Assembly: GCF_000500065.1 (NCBI RefSeq)
Contig: NZ_AYOU01000163.1
Span: 245,928-309,927 of the forward strand
Origin: Borrelia hispanica CRI
GTDB taxonomy: Bacteria > Spirochaetota > Spirochaetia > Borreliales > Borreliaceae
DNA length: 64,000 nucleotides
Reading direction: 5' to 3'
The translations under genes and the position numbers were made by a program. This document shows, piece after piece, positions 19,183-28,260 of the stretch. Positions within the stretch are counted from its first letter, which is position 1, and each line of letters starts with the position of its first letter. The notes under the pieces were generated by a model. The model searched no databases and was not told where the DNA came from. It was given only the letters and a program-made list of their open reading frames with translations.

Positions 19183-20952
19183 CTAAAATAATTTTTTTAC
19201 ATTATCAAGATGTTCTTTAAATATGTTAATTGTATTTTGTATTGTTGATTTTAAGTTTAAGTCAACACCGGTAACTTTTAAAGAATCTAGGGGATATTTT
19301 GAGCCTCCTGTTTTTAAAAATTCGATGTAATTCTTCGTTGCATCTTTTTTATTATTTTTTATATTTTTATATATTAAAAGAGCAGCTGTTATGCCTGTTG
19401 CATATTGATATACGTAAAATGGAGAGTAGAAATGGGGAATTCTAAGACATTCTAATGAGCTCTTTTGATCAAACTTAAGACTTTTACCAAAATATTTTGT
19501 TAATAAGTTCAAGTAAATTGACTTAATGGTTTCTTTTACTACTGGTTCATTTTTATTAATCATGTCATGAATTGTATATTCAAATTCTGCAAACATTGTT
19601 TGTCTAAAAAATGTTGCAAGTAGATCATCAATTTGATTTAGTTTAATATATTTTATTTTTTCAACGTCATTTTCATTTTTAAGTAAATATTCTGCAAGGA
19701 TTTGTTCATTTACTGTAGATGCTATTTCTGCTTCAAAAATGGAATATTGATAGTGAGGGAATGGATTGTGTTTGATACTAAAGTATGAGTGCATTGAATG
19801 TCCTGCCTCATGAGCTAAGGTGAACATATCTCTTATAGATTCATCTTTATAGTTCATTAATATATAAGGCTTGCCATTATATGATCCTGCGCTAAATGCC
19901 CCTGCTCTTTTTCCCTTGTTTTCATATTTGTCAACCCAACGTTCTTCTAAAAGCCCTTTTCTTAATACATCAATATATTCGCTTCCTAATATTTCAAGTG
20001 ATTTTAAAATTTTATCACAAGCTTCTTGAAAAGAATGCTTAAATTTAATGTTTTTTGTTAAAGGAACATAAACATCATAATGATTTAAATATTCTTGATT
20101 AAGTATTTTTTTCCTAAATTCATAATATTCATGAAGTACAGATAAATTTTCATTAACCGTTTCTATCAAGTTTGTATAAACTGTTTTATCGATATTATTT
20201 TGAAAAAGTTTCATTGAGATAGTGTCTTGAAAATTTCTTGTTTTTGCTAAAAATTTATTTTTATTAATATCAGCAATTAAAAGATTGGCCAGCGTATTTT
20301 CATGTTTTTCATATTCTTGATAGAATTTTAAAAAAGCTTGTTTGCGTATTTCTTGATTTTCATTTTGAAGAAATAGGTTGTAAGTGGAATTACTTAATAA
20401 TTGCCCATTAATGTCTCCAAATTCCATGTCTGCATTTGTTAATGCTGAGAATATATCACTATATGATGAGTAGAGAGATGTATAATTGGCAAGTATTTTT
20501 TCTTCATTTTCGCTTAAGATATGTTGTTTTTCTCTTAAAATTTTTTCAACAGCTATTTTTTTATCTTGAAGTTCTGTGTCTTGAAGCCATTCTTTTATTT
20601 TTGTTGTTTCTATTTTTAAAATTTTTGGAATAAAAAATGATGTGATATTTGATGCTTCTGTTTCTAGATTAATGTTCATGGCGCGAAGTTCATTTGAAGT
20701 TTGATTGCTTACGTCGGTTTCTAGTTGAATGTGTGTGTAATATGTTGTTCTCTCTATTTCTTCTTCAATCTCATAATAATCATTTATTGCTTCTTTAAAT
20801 GTATTTAGGTCAAATTCTAAAGTTTCGTATTTTTTAAAATGTTGTAGTTTTGATCTTATTTGTTTAACAGTAGTTTTATATTCTTCGTTGTCTTTAAATA
20901 AAGAAGACAAGTCCCATTTGTCATTTTCATTGATCTCACTTCTTTCTATCAT
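19183..20952 (-). CDS. pepF: Oligoendopeptidase F (M3 family)
   Basis: A 589-residue metallopeptidase. The zinc motif HEAGH lies in TLAHEAGHSMHSYF near residues 381-394, with the downstream Glu in FEAEIAST near 404-411. The helical N-terminal half and the length (about 600) match PepF. Family members cleave short peptides in the cytoplasm, which suits an organism that depends on imported peptides. The ATG at 20952 is preceded by GGAGAT. A 140-base gap without obvious genes separates it from rdgB upstream. Corresponds to BB0248. Confidence 0.94.
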   Translation of the reverse strand: MIERSEINENDKWDLSSLFKDNEEYKTTVKQIRSKLQHFKKYETLEFDLNTFKEAINDYYEIEEEIERTTYYTHIQLETDVSNQTSNELRAMNINLETEASNITSFFIPKILKIETTKIKEWLQDTELQDKKIAVEKILREKQHILSENEEKILANYTSLYSSYSDIFSALTNADMEFGDINGQLLSNSTYNLFLQNENQEIRKQAFLKFYQEYEKHENTLANLLIADINKNKFLAKTRNFQDTISMKLFQNNIDKTVYTNLIETVNENLSVLHEYYEFRKKILNQEYLNHYDVYVPLTKNIKFKHSFQEACDKILKSLEILGSEYIDVLRKGLLEERWVDKYENKGKRAGAFSAGSYNGKPYILMNYKDESIRDMFTLAHEAGHSMHSYFSIKHNPFPHYQYSIFEAEIASTVNEQILAEYLLKNENDVEKIKYIKLNQIDDLLATFFRQTMFAEFEYTIHDMINKNEPVVKETIKSIYLNLLTKYFGKSLKFDQKSSLECLRIPHFYSPFYVYQYATGITAALLIYKNIKNNKKDATKNYIEFLKTGGSKYPLDSLKVTGVDLNLKSTIQNTINIFKEHLDNVKKLF

Positions 20953-21092
20953 TAAATTATCTCCATTGTTTCATATAAAGCTTTATAAATTTAAACTTTA
21001 TAAATTGTGAATAATAACCATTTTAAATCTTTACTTACAATTTTACAATTAAGTTTGAGATTGTACTTGCTTTTAAAATTTGGTTTTTGGTC

Positions 21093-21692
21093 TTAATCTA
21101 AAAATTGCATTAAAAATTTTTTAAATTTGTTAAATGCTATTCCTCTGTGAGATATTTTGTTTTTCTCTTCAAGATTTAATTCGCTTAGTCTTTTATTATT
21201 TGTAGTTAAAAATATTGGATCATATCCAAATCCATTTTTTTGATAATAATCAATATTTAGAGTAATTGCTCCTTTAAGTATGCCTTCAAAATTAGTTATT
21301 GTTCCATCTACAGCAATATAACTGATTACACATATAAAATATGCTGTTCTATTATTTTGTTCTTTCATTAAATCTATAATAAGATGATTTTTTTCATTGT
21401 TGTCCAGTTTCTTTCCTAATTTATATTGATCATATCTTTTTGAATAAATACCAGGTTCCATATTTAATGCTTCTATGCATAATCCAGAATCTTCACTAAA
21501 GACAGGTTGTTTTTTATCTAAAATTTCAAATAAAGCTTTTGCTTTTAATAGTGAATTTTCTTTAAATGTTTTTCCTGTTTCTTTTATATCAAAATTTTTA
21601 GGAATTTCTATTTTTATTTTGGGAATATCTAAGATTTGTTTCACTTCGTTTATTTTATTTATATTGCTAGTTGCAAAGAATAATGTTTTCAT
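21093..21692 (-). CDS. rdgB: Non-canonical purine NTP pyrophosphatase (RdgB/HAM1)
   Basis: A 199-residue protein from the ATG at 21692; a GTG at 21740 would add 16 residues that do not belong to the family. The start motif [18 protein letters not shown] is the Ham1 signature (T/S-x-N-x-x-K). [20 protein letters not shown] and GFGYDPIF follow, then SHRGIAF near the C-terminus. The enzyme hydrolyses dITP, dXTP and XTP to the monophosphate, keeping deaminated purines out of DNA. Neither candidate start has a good Shine-Dalgarno. Corresponds to BB0247. Confidence 0.93.
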   Translation of the reverse strand: MKTLFFATSNINKINEVKQILDIPKIKIEIPKNFDIKETGKTFKENSLLKAKALFEILDKKQPVFSEDSGLCIEALNMEPGIYSKRYDQYKLGKKLDNNEKNHLIIDLMKEQNNRTAYFICVISYIAVDGTITNFEGILKGAITLNIDYYQKNGFGYDPIFLTTNNKRLSELNLEEKNKISHRGIAFNKFKKFLMQFLD

Positions 21693-21896
21693 TGTATATA
21701 ATAGTAAATCATTTATGTATATTTTTGATATTTCTGTCACGCTTGTAGAAATAATTTATAATTTGATTAAGAGAGTATTATATTAAGAGTAAATTTTTTA
21801 ATTTGATGGTATCATTTGATGTTCAATATTAAGTTAAACCTTATAAGTTTTTTTATGTTTAAATTTTATTGATTCATGTTATGGTGAGGGTTTGTA

Positions 21897-22922
21897 ATGA
21901 AAGATAAGAGAAGCTTTAGAATTTTATCATTTTTGAAAAAAATAGATAGGATTTTTTTAAAAATTTTTAGTTCTTTTTTTAAATTTTTGAGTAATATTTG
22001 TTCTTTTTTTAAACAAAATATTAGCTTTATGATTATTCCTCATGTTAGAGGGAATGTCAAGAATATAAAAATTTCTTTTTTTACTTTATTTTTGTTTTGT
22101 GTATTTTTTTTTGTGATTTTTATAGGATTTATTTTTCTTGCTGTTAATTATGTTACTCTTAAATCTATTGTTAATTCTACTGAAAAAAATTATGCACTTG
22201 CAGAGTCTGAGATTGAGGATTTTAGGAATACAGTTGTGGAGATTAATTCTGTTTCTAATAATTTTTCTAAAGTTTTAGATGAGCTTAGTTCTTCTTTAAG
22301 AATCAAGGAGAATAATGTTGGTTTAAATAGGAGTAAATTAGATGGAGATCTTGCAGATTTTATTGATTTGCAAATGTTAGAAGCCAATTCATTTAAGGAA
22401 TTAAATGATCTTAAAAATGTTAAGAACACGATTGAAGGTTCAATTTCTCCTCTTAAGAATATAGTTAGATTGCTTCATTCTCAAAATAAATTATTGAATG
22501 ATATTCCTTCGCTTTGGCCTATTATTAAAGGAAATGGTATTGTTTCTCTGCATTTTGGTCCAGCTATTGAGCCTTTTACTAGACAGTGGTATATTCATAA
22601 GGGAATAGATATTGCAGGGGTTAGAATTGGAACAGCCATTGTTGCAGCTGCTGATGGTGAGGTTGTAAGAGCTAGTTATCAAGTGACAGGTTATGGTAAT
22701 TTTGTCCAAATTAAACATAAATATGGACTTTCAACTCTTTATGCACATATGTCTCGATTAAATATTTCAAAGGGTTCTTATGTTAGAAAGGGTCAAGTTA
22801 TTGGTTTTTTGGGGCAAACAGGATATTCGACAGGTCCACATCTTCATTATGAGGTTCGTATAGGATCTCAAGTTGTAAATCCTGATATGTATTTAAATTT
22901 GGCTACGGGGGCTTCTAAATAG
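21897..22922 (+). CDS. M23 metallopeptidase with coiled-coil stalk
   Basis: A 341-residue protein. A basic N-terminal cytoplasmic region (1-50) is followed by one membrane span (about 58-82), a helical and probably coiled-coil stalk (90-205) and a C-terminal M23 domain. The metal ligands are intact: H234 and D238 in HKGIDIAG, and HxH in GPHLHYE (H315, H317). It is predicted to be an active periplasmic peptidoglycan endopeptidase of the MepM/DipM type. Its stop codon abuts the start of a bactofilin gene, a pairing seen in several bacteria where bactofilin positions an M23 enzyme to shape the cell. Corresponds to BB0246. Confidence 0.93.
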   Translation: MKDKRSFRILSFLKKIDRIFLKIFSSFFKFLSNICSFFKQNISFMIIPHVRGNVKNIKISFFTLFLFCVFFFVIFIGFIFLAVNYVTLKSIVNSTEKNYALAESEIEDFRNTVVEINSVSNNFSKVLDELSSSLRIKENNVGLNRSKLDGDLADFIDLQMLEANSFKELNDLKNVKNTIEGSISPLKNIVRLLHSQNKLLNDIPSLWPIIKGNGIVSLHFGPAIEPFTRQWYIHKGIDIAGVRIGTAIVAAADGEVVRASYQVTGYGNFVQIKHKYGLSTLYAHMSRLNISKGSYVRKGQVIGFLGQTGYSTGPHLHYEVRIGSQVVNPDMYLNLATGASK

Positions 22923-23474
22923 ATGTTAAATTTATTGGTTATTAAAAGAGATAGAAAGGTTGAATCTTCTTTATTGAGTGATGAAGTTAAAACGGTTGTT
23001 GGGAAAGGCGATTTTTTTAAAGGGGAATTGGTTTCAAATAATTTTATTCGAGTTGATGGTGATTTTTTGGGTACTATTAATTCTACTAAAAGGGTTGTAA
23101 TTGGGGATACAGGGCGAGTTAAATCAAATATTAATGCAAATGAGGTTGTTGTTTCTGGGATAGTTCTTGGTAATGTGCATGCTAATAATAAAATTAAAGT
23201 TTTTCAGTCAGGTTGCATTATTGGTAATATTTCTTGCAGGTCAATTGAAGTTGAAGAGGGTGCAATTATTGATGGATATATGAATATTGGGATAGGAAGT
23301 CTTAGTTTTTCTGAAAAAGATGTATTGATTTATACAGGATCTTATAAAGTTGATGAAAATATTTTGATTGAAGTTAATAAGGGAATGAAATGCGAAGATC
23401 GAAACAAGGAGACTTGTATTCGTGAAAATGATAAATATTTATTTAATGATGTGAGAAAGATGGATGAAGATTGA
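22923..23474 (+). CDS. Bactofilin
   Basis: A 183-residue protein with a central bactofilin (DUF583) beta-helix at about residues 28-125. It is made of short repeats with regular hydrophobic and Gly spacing (GDFFKGELVSNNFIRVDGDF, then GTINSTKRVVIG). Both tails are polar; the C-terminal tail, after about residue 125, is longer than usual. Bactofilins self-assemble into cytoskeletal filaments under the membrane. The gene starts directly after the M23 peptidase stop and overlaps the next gene by 11 bases, so the three form a tight operon. Corresponds to BB0245. Confidence 0.88.
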   Translation: MLNLLVIKRDRKVESSLLSDEVKTVVGKGDFFKGELVSNNFIRVDGDFLGTINSTKRVVIGDTGRVKSNINANEVVVSGIVLGNVHANNKIKVFQSGCIIGNISCRSIEVEEGAIIDGYMNIGIGSLSFSEKDVLIYTGSYKVDENILIEVNKGMKCEDRNKETCIRENDKYLFNDVRKMDED

Positions 23475-23958
23475 TAATTTAGTTTCGGGTGCTTTGAATC
23501 TTGATTTGAAGGACTATAAGGCTTCTAAGAAGAAGATTAATTCTACTAAAACAAATATTTTTTCTGCAATATTTAAATCTGAACTTGTAAAAGAAGATAA
23601 ACATTTGATTATTCTTGAAAATGGTGAATTTAATTTTGAGTTAATTAAAGATATGTTAGCTGAAATTAACGATATTGGCGAAAAGTTGTTAAGCGAACCT
23701 TCGCGTCAGAATGTTATTTTTTATAAAAAAACTATAGGTGAATTTTTATCTGTTGTTTTATCTTATTCTATTTCGCTTAAAGAGCAAAAAGGAGGTAGTA
23801 ATGGTGAATTTAAGAGACCTAAATACCGCATTATTAAAATTATTAATGAAAAGCTTGATAAATTTGCTTATTCTGTTTTGCAAAATCAGGTTTCTCAATT
23901 TAAGCTTCTAAGCAGTCTTGAAGAAATTCAAGGATTGCTTGTAAATTTATTTAGATGA
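23464..23958 (+). CDS. YaaR family (DUF327) protein
   Basis: A 164-residue helical protein. The central LKDMLAEI-like helix, the YKKTIGEFLSVVLSYS segment and the C-terminal Y-RIIKIINEKLDKFA... EEIQGLLVNLF pattern fit the YaaR/DUF327 family, whose role is unclear. It is the last gene of the M23-bactofilin operon (11-base overlap) and precedes the 24067-24094 hairpin. In Borrelia, BB0244. Confidence 0.75.
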   Translation: MKIDNLVSGALNLDLKDYKASKKKINSTKTNIFSAIFKSELVKEDKHLIILENGEFNFELIKDMLAEINDIGEKLLSEPSRQNVIFYKKTIGEFLSVVLSYSISLKEQKGGSNGEFKRPKYRIIKIINEKLDKFAYSVLQNQVSQFKLLSSLEEIQGLLVNLFR

Positions 23959-24066
23959 CTTAAGTTTGTTTTGATATTTAAATTAATATTTGTAGGATTT
24001 ATATCCTTTATTTTTTTATCATATTAAGTTAGAAGATAATGAAATGATATTTATAGATTTAAAAAT

Positions 24067-24094
24067 AAAGGAGGATATGACTATATCCTCCTTT
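24067..24094 (-). terminator. Strong hairpin terminator at the end of the glp operon
   Basis: A perfect 12-bp stem (24067-24078 with 24083-24094) has a 4-base loop and a GGAGG core. In the minus direction it is followed by a U-rich tract (CTTTATTTTT), so it should end the glpFKTQD transcript three bases after the glpD stop. It may also act on the convergent + transcript, although the downstream tract there is weaker. Confidence 0.8.
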
Positions 24095-24096
24095 GA

Positions 24097-25659
24097 TTAG
24101 ATTAAATATTTTTTTGCTACTTTTTTAAAGTTTTTGATTTGCTCATTTTTCCAAGTTTCAGATTTTTCAAGTTTATGCATCATAATTTCAGCAACTTTTG
24201 GTGTAGCTTCGATTGTTGCTTTTGCATTGAGGAGTAGTGATCTTGTTCTTCTGGATAAAACATCTTCAACGGTTTTTGCTTGTTCAAATTCAATGGCAAA
24301 AATTATTTGAGCTTCATTTAATGGTAATTCTTTATGAATTTTATTTTTAAATTCTTTCATTTTACTTAGATATTGAAAATCACTTCCATAGACTCTAAAG
24401 TGTTCTGGTATTTTGTTGATTTCTTCTCGTTTCATATATCCGTGTATTTTTAAATTTTCTGTTATTGGCATTGCTGCAGGTATTAATTTTTCGTTTATTG
24501 CTTTTGTTAAAGCTTTTTCAGCCATCTTTCTATAGGTAGTATATTTGCCCCCGGCAATTGTGATGAGATTTGAGTTTGATATGAATATTTTCTCATTTCT
24601 TGATATTTTAGAGGTATTTTGTTGTCCTTTAGGGTCTGTTATTAATGGTCTAATTCCTGCATATGTGCTTAGAATATCATTTCTATTTATTTTAATATTT
24701 AAATAATTGTTCATGTTGTTTAATAAAAATTCAATTTCACTATCTAATCTTTTAGGTTCTTCTTCGATTTTATCTATTGCTATATCTGTACTTCCACAGA
24801 TAATGATATCATACCAAGGTACGGTGAATAAAATTCTCTTATCATCTGTCTTAGGCATTAGCATTGCATATTGTGTATTTAGTTTTTCTTTTTTAATTAT
24901 CAGATGAGTTCCTTGAGAAGGCTTTATGATGTTAGGAGCATTAATATCATCTAATTTTCTAATTTTATCTGAAAAGATACCAGTTGCATTTATTATACAT
25001 TTACTCTTAACAGTAATTTGTTTGCCAGTTATTGTGTCTCGAATAATAGCACCAGATATTTTGCCGTTTTTTTTGATAAATTTTGTAAGTTCTGTATAAT
25101 TAAAAGCATTTCCTCCTTTATTAATAAAAGTTCTAAGCATGCTAATTGCCATTCTGGCATCATCAAATAAGTCATCATAGTATAAAACAGAACATTTAAG
25201 ACCTTTGGTTTTAATGTTTGGTATTTTTTTTATTGTTTCTGATTTTGATAACAATCTTGTTTTATACTTGTGTTTTTTATGTTTGCCAAGAAGGTTGTGA
25301 TACCAACTGAGTCCTAAATAGTAATAAGGAATACTTAAAATATTATACATGGGTGTAATAAATGCACACTTATTTACTAAGTGAGGGGCATTTACTTCAA
25401 GTAAAGCTTGTTCATACAGAGCCTCTTTTACCAAGGGTAAGTTAAATTGTGCTAAATATCTGACGCCTCCATGTATTAATTTAGTTGATCGAGAAGATGT
25501 GCCTTTTGCATAGTCATTTTTTTCTATAAGTAGGGTTTTGTATCCTCTTGTAATCGAATCTACACTGATGCCAAGGCCTGTTGCTCCTCCACCAATTATT
25601 ATTAAGTCAAACTCTTGATTATCAATATCCCCTAATACTTTTTTTTTATGTTCTAGCAT
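24097..25659 (-). CDS. glpD: Glycerol-3-phosphate dehydrogenase GlpD
   Basis: A 520-residue FAD enzyme with the Rossmann motif LIIIGGGATGLG at about residues 19-30, GTSSRSTKLIHGG near 54-66, and the conserved C-terminal ITIAGGKYTTYRKMAE near 366-381. GlpD oxidises glycerol-3-phosphate to dihydroxyacetone phosphate at the membrane and passes glycerol carbon into glycolysis. It is the last gene of the glp operon, 33 bases after glpQ, with AAGGAG upstream. Its product is known to matter for Borrelia persistence in the tick, where glycerol is a carbon source (Lyme-group literature, recalled). Corresponds to BB0243. Confidence 0.96.
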   Translation of the reverse strand: MLEHKKKVLGDIDNQEFDLIIIGGGATGLGISVDSITRGYKTLLIEKNDYAKGTSSRSTKLIHGGVRYLAQFNLPLVKEALYEQALLEVNAPHLVNKCAFITPMYNILSIPYYYLGLSWYHNLLGKHKKHKYKTRLLSKSETIKKIPNIKTKGLKCSVLYYDDLFDDARMAISMLRTFINKGGNAFNYTELTKFIKKNGKISGAIIRDTITGKQITVKSKCIINATGIFSDKIRKLDDINAPNIIKPSQGTHLIIKKEKLNTQYAMLMPKTDDKRILFTVPWYDIIICGSTDIAIDKIEEEPKRLDSEIEFLLNNMNNYLNIKINRNDILSTYAGIRPLITDPKGQQNTSKISRNEKIFISNSNLITIAGGKYTTYRKMAEKALTKAINEKLIPAAMPITENLKIHGYMKREEINKIPEHFRVYGSDFQYLSKMKEFKNKIHKELPLNEAQIIFAIEFEQAKTVEDVLSRRTRSLLLNAKATIEATPKVAEIMMHKLEKSETWKNEQIKNFKKVAKKYLI

Positions 25660-25692
25660 AAATGAGATATTCTCCTTATTAAAATTATGGTT

Positions 25693-26694
25693 TTATTGCA
25701 TAAACTTTATTAATGTGTCAATAAAGTCTGTAAATAGACCATCTACTTTAGCTTTTACAAATAGCAATTCTAATAATTCATTTGGATCTGTTACATATGA
25801 AGGCAATGCATCAATTCTGAATGTGTAAGGATGAACCTGCATGTTATATTTATGCGCTAAACTTGTAAGACCTGTGATTTGCCCGTTAATTATGATTTGG
25901 GGTATCCAAGGTCCGATTCCATCAGCATATTTTGCAACTTCAGCCATACCTTCTTCTGACTTAATGTATTCATAATCTGTTGGTGCTTCTTCCCAGTCAT
26001 TTTCTCCAATAAGCATTATTAATTTTCCTTGATATCCAAGTTCTTCTCTTATTCTTTTTACTTCGTCAAAATCAAATGTTTGAAGATAAATTTTATCTTC
26101 TTTTGATTTATATCCATATTTATTTAAAATTTCTATTACTATTTTAGATATGTCTTTACCCTGTTGTTTATGCCACAGTGGTTTTTTGATTTCAGGATAA
26201 ATACCAATATTTTTTCCTGTGCTTTTGTTTAGTCCTTGTATGAATTTTATTTCTTCTTCTAGAGTTGGAATTTTAAAATCATATTCCGTTGCAGGAAAAC
26301 GATTAGGATATATTGTTTGTTGTGTTTCTGGATCAAATCTTTCGCTAAGGCTTAGTGATTTGATTTCTGCTAATGTGAAATCTACGGAGTAATATTTTCC
26401 GTTTTCTCTAGCTCTTCCTGGAAACAGCTTTGCAACATTTGTTGTTGTGTCCAGTTCAGGATCGTGCATTACTATAGGGATATCATCTTTTGTTAAAACA
26501 ATATCTTGTTCTATATAATCAGCGCCTAAGGCATGAGCGTATGCTTTGGCTTCTAATGTATGTTCTGGTAAATATCCGCTTGCACCTCTGTGAGCTATAA
26601 TTAATGCTGATTTTTTATTTATTTTTGCATTTTCTTTTGTACAAGAAATGATAAGAACAGTACTTATTGCAAACATTATTAATTTGAATTTCAT
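25693..26694 (-). CDS. glpQ: Glycerophosphodiester phosphodiesterase GlpQ
   Basis: A 333-residue protein. The signal sequence ends in LIISC with a lipobox-like Cys18, so it is probably a lipoprotein. The GP-PDE fold shows its catalytic motifs: AHRGASGYLPEHT with H35/R36, and EQDIVLTKDDIPIVMHD with E62, D64 and H77. The family hydrolyses deacylated phospholipids to glycerol-3-phosphate plus an alcohol. GlpQ is present in relapsing-fever Borrelia and missing from the Lyme group, and is used as a serological marker. It lies between glpT and glpD in one operon (85-base and 33-base gaps), with GAGAGG before the ATG. Confidence 0.97.
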   Translation of the reverse strand: MKFKLIMFAISTVLIISCTKENAKINKKSALIIAHRGASGYLPEHTLEAKAYAHALGADYIEQDIVLTKDDIPIVMHDPELDTTTNVAKLFPGRARENGKYYSVDFTLAEIKSLSLSERFDPETQQTIYPNRFPATEYDFKIPTLEEEIKFIQGLNKSTGKNIGIYPEIKKPLWHKQQGKDISKIVIEILNKYGYKSKEDKIYLQTFDFDEVKRIREELGYQGKLIMLIGENDWEEAPTDYEYIKSEEGMAEVAKYADGIGPWIPQIIINGQITGLTSLAHKYNMQVHPYTFRIDALPSYVTDPNELLELLFVKAKVDGLFTDFIDTLIKFMQ

Positions 26695-26726
26695 TAATTT
26701 AACCTCTCATAACTTATATTTTGATG

Positions 26727-26744
26727 AATATATTATAATATATT
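26727..26744. repeat. 18-bp AT-only palindrome between glpT and glpQ
   Basis: A perfect palindrome of A and T, centred between 26735 and 26736, contains TATAAT-like sequences on both strands. It could be part of an internal promoter for glpQ-glpD or a simple AT-rich coincidence; I see no convincing -35. Confidence 0.35.
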
Positions 26745-26779
26745 TCCTTCTTAAGCTTTCATTGTTAACATAACTATTA

Positions 26780-28135
26780 TTATTTATTTCCATTATTTTT
26801 TTCTTTTTTTAATGTTAATGCTATAAATGTTATTGCAAATATGCATGAAATCATCAATAAATAAAAGTAAACATCCCAACTAAAGTATTGCAATACAAAA
26901 CCTGTAATGGCACTAGCAGTAACAGAGCCGCCTATATATCCAAATAATCCCGTAAATCCTGCAGCAGTACCAGCAGCTTTTTTAGGTGCAAGATCAAGTG
27001 CATGAAGACCTATAAGCATAACAGGTCCATAGATTAAAAATCCTATTATTGCTAGTAAAACGGTTGTAAGTGTTGGAGTATTTTCTGGTAATTGCCAGTA
27101 TATAATTATTGCAATAAGAGTGGCAGTCATAAATATTATTCCAGTTTCAGACCTTCTTCCGTTAAATACCTTGTCAGACATCCATCCGGCAAGTAGTGTT
27201 CCAGGGATAGCTGAAAATTCATAAAGGGAATATGCCCATCCTGAATTTTTTATAGAAAAGTTTCTAACCTGTGCAAGATATGTTGGTGCCCAATCTAGTA
27301 TTCCATATCTTATAAAATATACAAATGCATTAGCAATGGCTATATACCATAGTAGCTTATTATTCAGTACATGTTTGATAAATATTTCTTTTGCATTAAG
27401 TTCTTGTTCTGCATCTTCTGTATGGTTGTCAGGATAATCGTTTTTATATTCTTCAATTGGGGGTAATCCTACGGATTGAGGAGTGTCTTTTAGTGTAATT
27501 AGTACAAATATTGCAATTATTATTACTATAAATGCTGGTACATAGAGTACGGCTTGCCATTCATTAAAGTAAAATAAAGCTTGTGCAGATATTATACCAG
27601 CTATTCCTGCTCCTATATTATGAGATACATTCCAAGTAGCAACAATTATTCCCCTTTCTTTTTTTGACCACCAATGAACCATTGTTCTGCCACATGCTGG
27701 CCATCCCATGCCTTGAATCCATCCATTTGCAAACATTAAAATGAACATTAATACTATAGCAATTGAGGTATTAATTGAACTCCATGGCAATATTCCAAAT
27801 ATAATACTGATTGCTGCTGTTAAGGATAATCCTAGTGATAGAAAATATCTAGGATTACTTCGATCTGAGACATTTCCCATAATGAATTTAGAAAATCCAT
27901 ATGCAATTGAGACTCCAGATAAAATGATTCCTAGTTGACTTTTATTTAAACCTTCTTTTTCAAGTTCTGGCATTACAAATGAAAAAATCTTTCTTGTTAA
28001 ATAGAATCCAGCATATCCAACAATTATTGAAATAAATATTTGTAATCTTAATTTTTTATATAATGATTCTTCTAATTCTTTTTCTACCCTTTGTATGTGA
28101 GGCGCTGGTTTTAGAAAATTAAATATCTTTTTCAT
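26780..28135 (-). CDS. glpT: Glycerol-3-phosphate transporter GlpT
   Basis: A 451-residue major facilitator protein of the organophosphate:phosphate antiporter family, with 12 predicted spans. The cytoplasmic N-terminus runs into a Y-x-R-K motif (GYAGFYLTRK near 40-49), and GNVSDRSNPRYF near 88-99 fits the loop 2-3 MFS signature. A GWIQGMGWPACGRTMVHWWS-like stretch near 135-155 is typical of GlpT/UhpT. It exchanges glycerol-3-phosphate for phosphate across the inner membrane. Present in relapsing-fever species and absent from the Lyme group, always with glpQ. A 125-base gap to glpK upstream contains an inverted repeat. Confidence 0.95.
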   Translation of the reverse strand: MKKIFNFLKPAPHIQRVEKELEESLYKKLRLQIFISIIVGYAGFYLTRKIFSFVMPELEKEGLNKSQLGIILSGVSIAYGFSKFIMGNVSDRSNPRYFLSLGLSLTAAISIIFGILPWSSINTSIAIVLMFILMFANGWIQGMGWPACGRTMVHWWSKKERGIIVATWNVSHNIGAGIAGIISAQALFYFNEWQAVLYVPAFIVIIIAIFVLITLKDTPQSVGLPPIEEYKNDYPDNHTEDAEQELNAKEIFIKHVLNNKLLWYIAIANAFVYFIRYGILDWAPTYLAQVRNFSIKNSGWAYSLYEFSAIPGTLLAGWMSDKVFNGRRSETGIIFMTATLIAIIIYWQLPENTPTLTTVLLAIIGFLIYGPVMLIGLHALDLAPKKAAGTAAGFTGLFGYIGGSVTASAITGFVLQYFSWDVYFYLLMISCIFAITFIALTLKKEKNNGNK

Positions 28136-28222
28136 AATTTAACATCTCCATTTTTTTGTAATTTATTAATTCCATTTCTTTAATATTAATTCTATATGTT
28201 TTAATTTATAATTTAATCAATA

Positions 28223-28253
28223 TTACTTAACTTTTAAAAGTTATTATAAGTAA
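28223..28253 (-). other. Inverted repeat in the glpK-glpT spacer
   Basis: Outer arms TTACTTA/TAAGTAA enclose an inner palindrome TAACTTTTAAAAGTTA, so the spacer transcript could fold just after the glpK stop. No U-run follows, so it is more likely an mRNA processing or stability element than a terminator. The sequence is almost all A and T. Confidence 0.35.
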
Positions 28254-28260
28254 TTATTGA

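Noticed and set aside
26727..26744. A transposon end or insertion scar beside glpQ
   Set aside because: The palindrome is only A and T, has no partner at the other border and no target duplication is visible.
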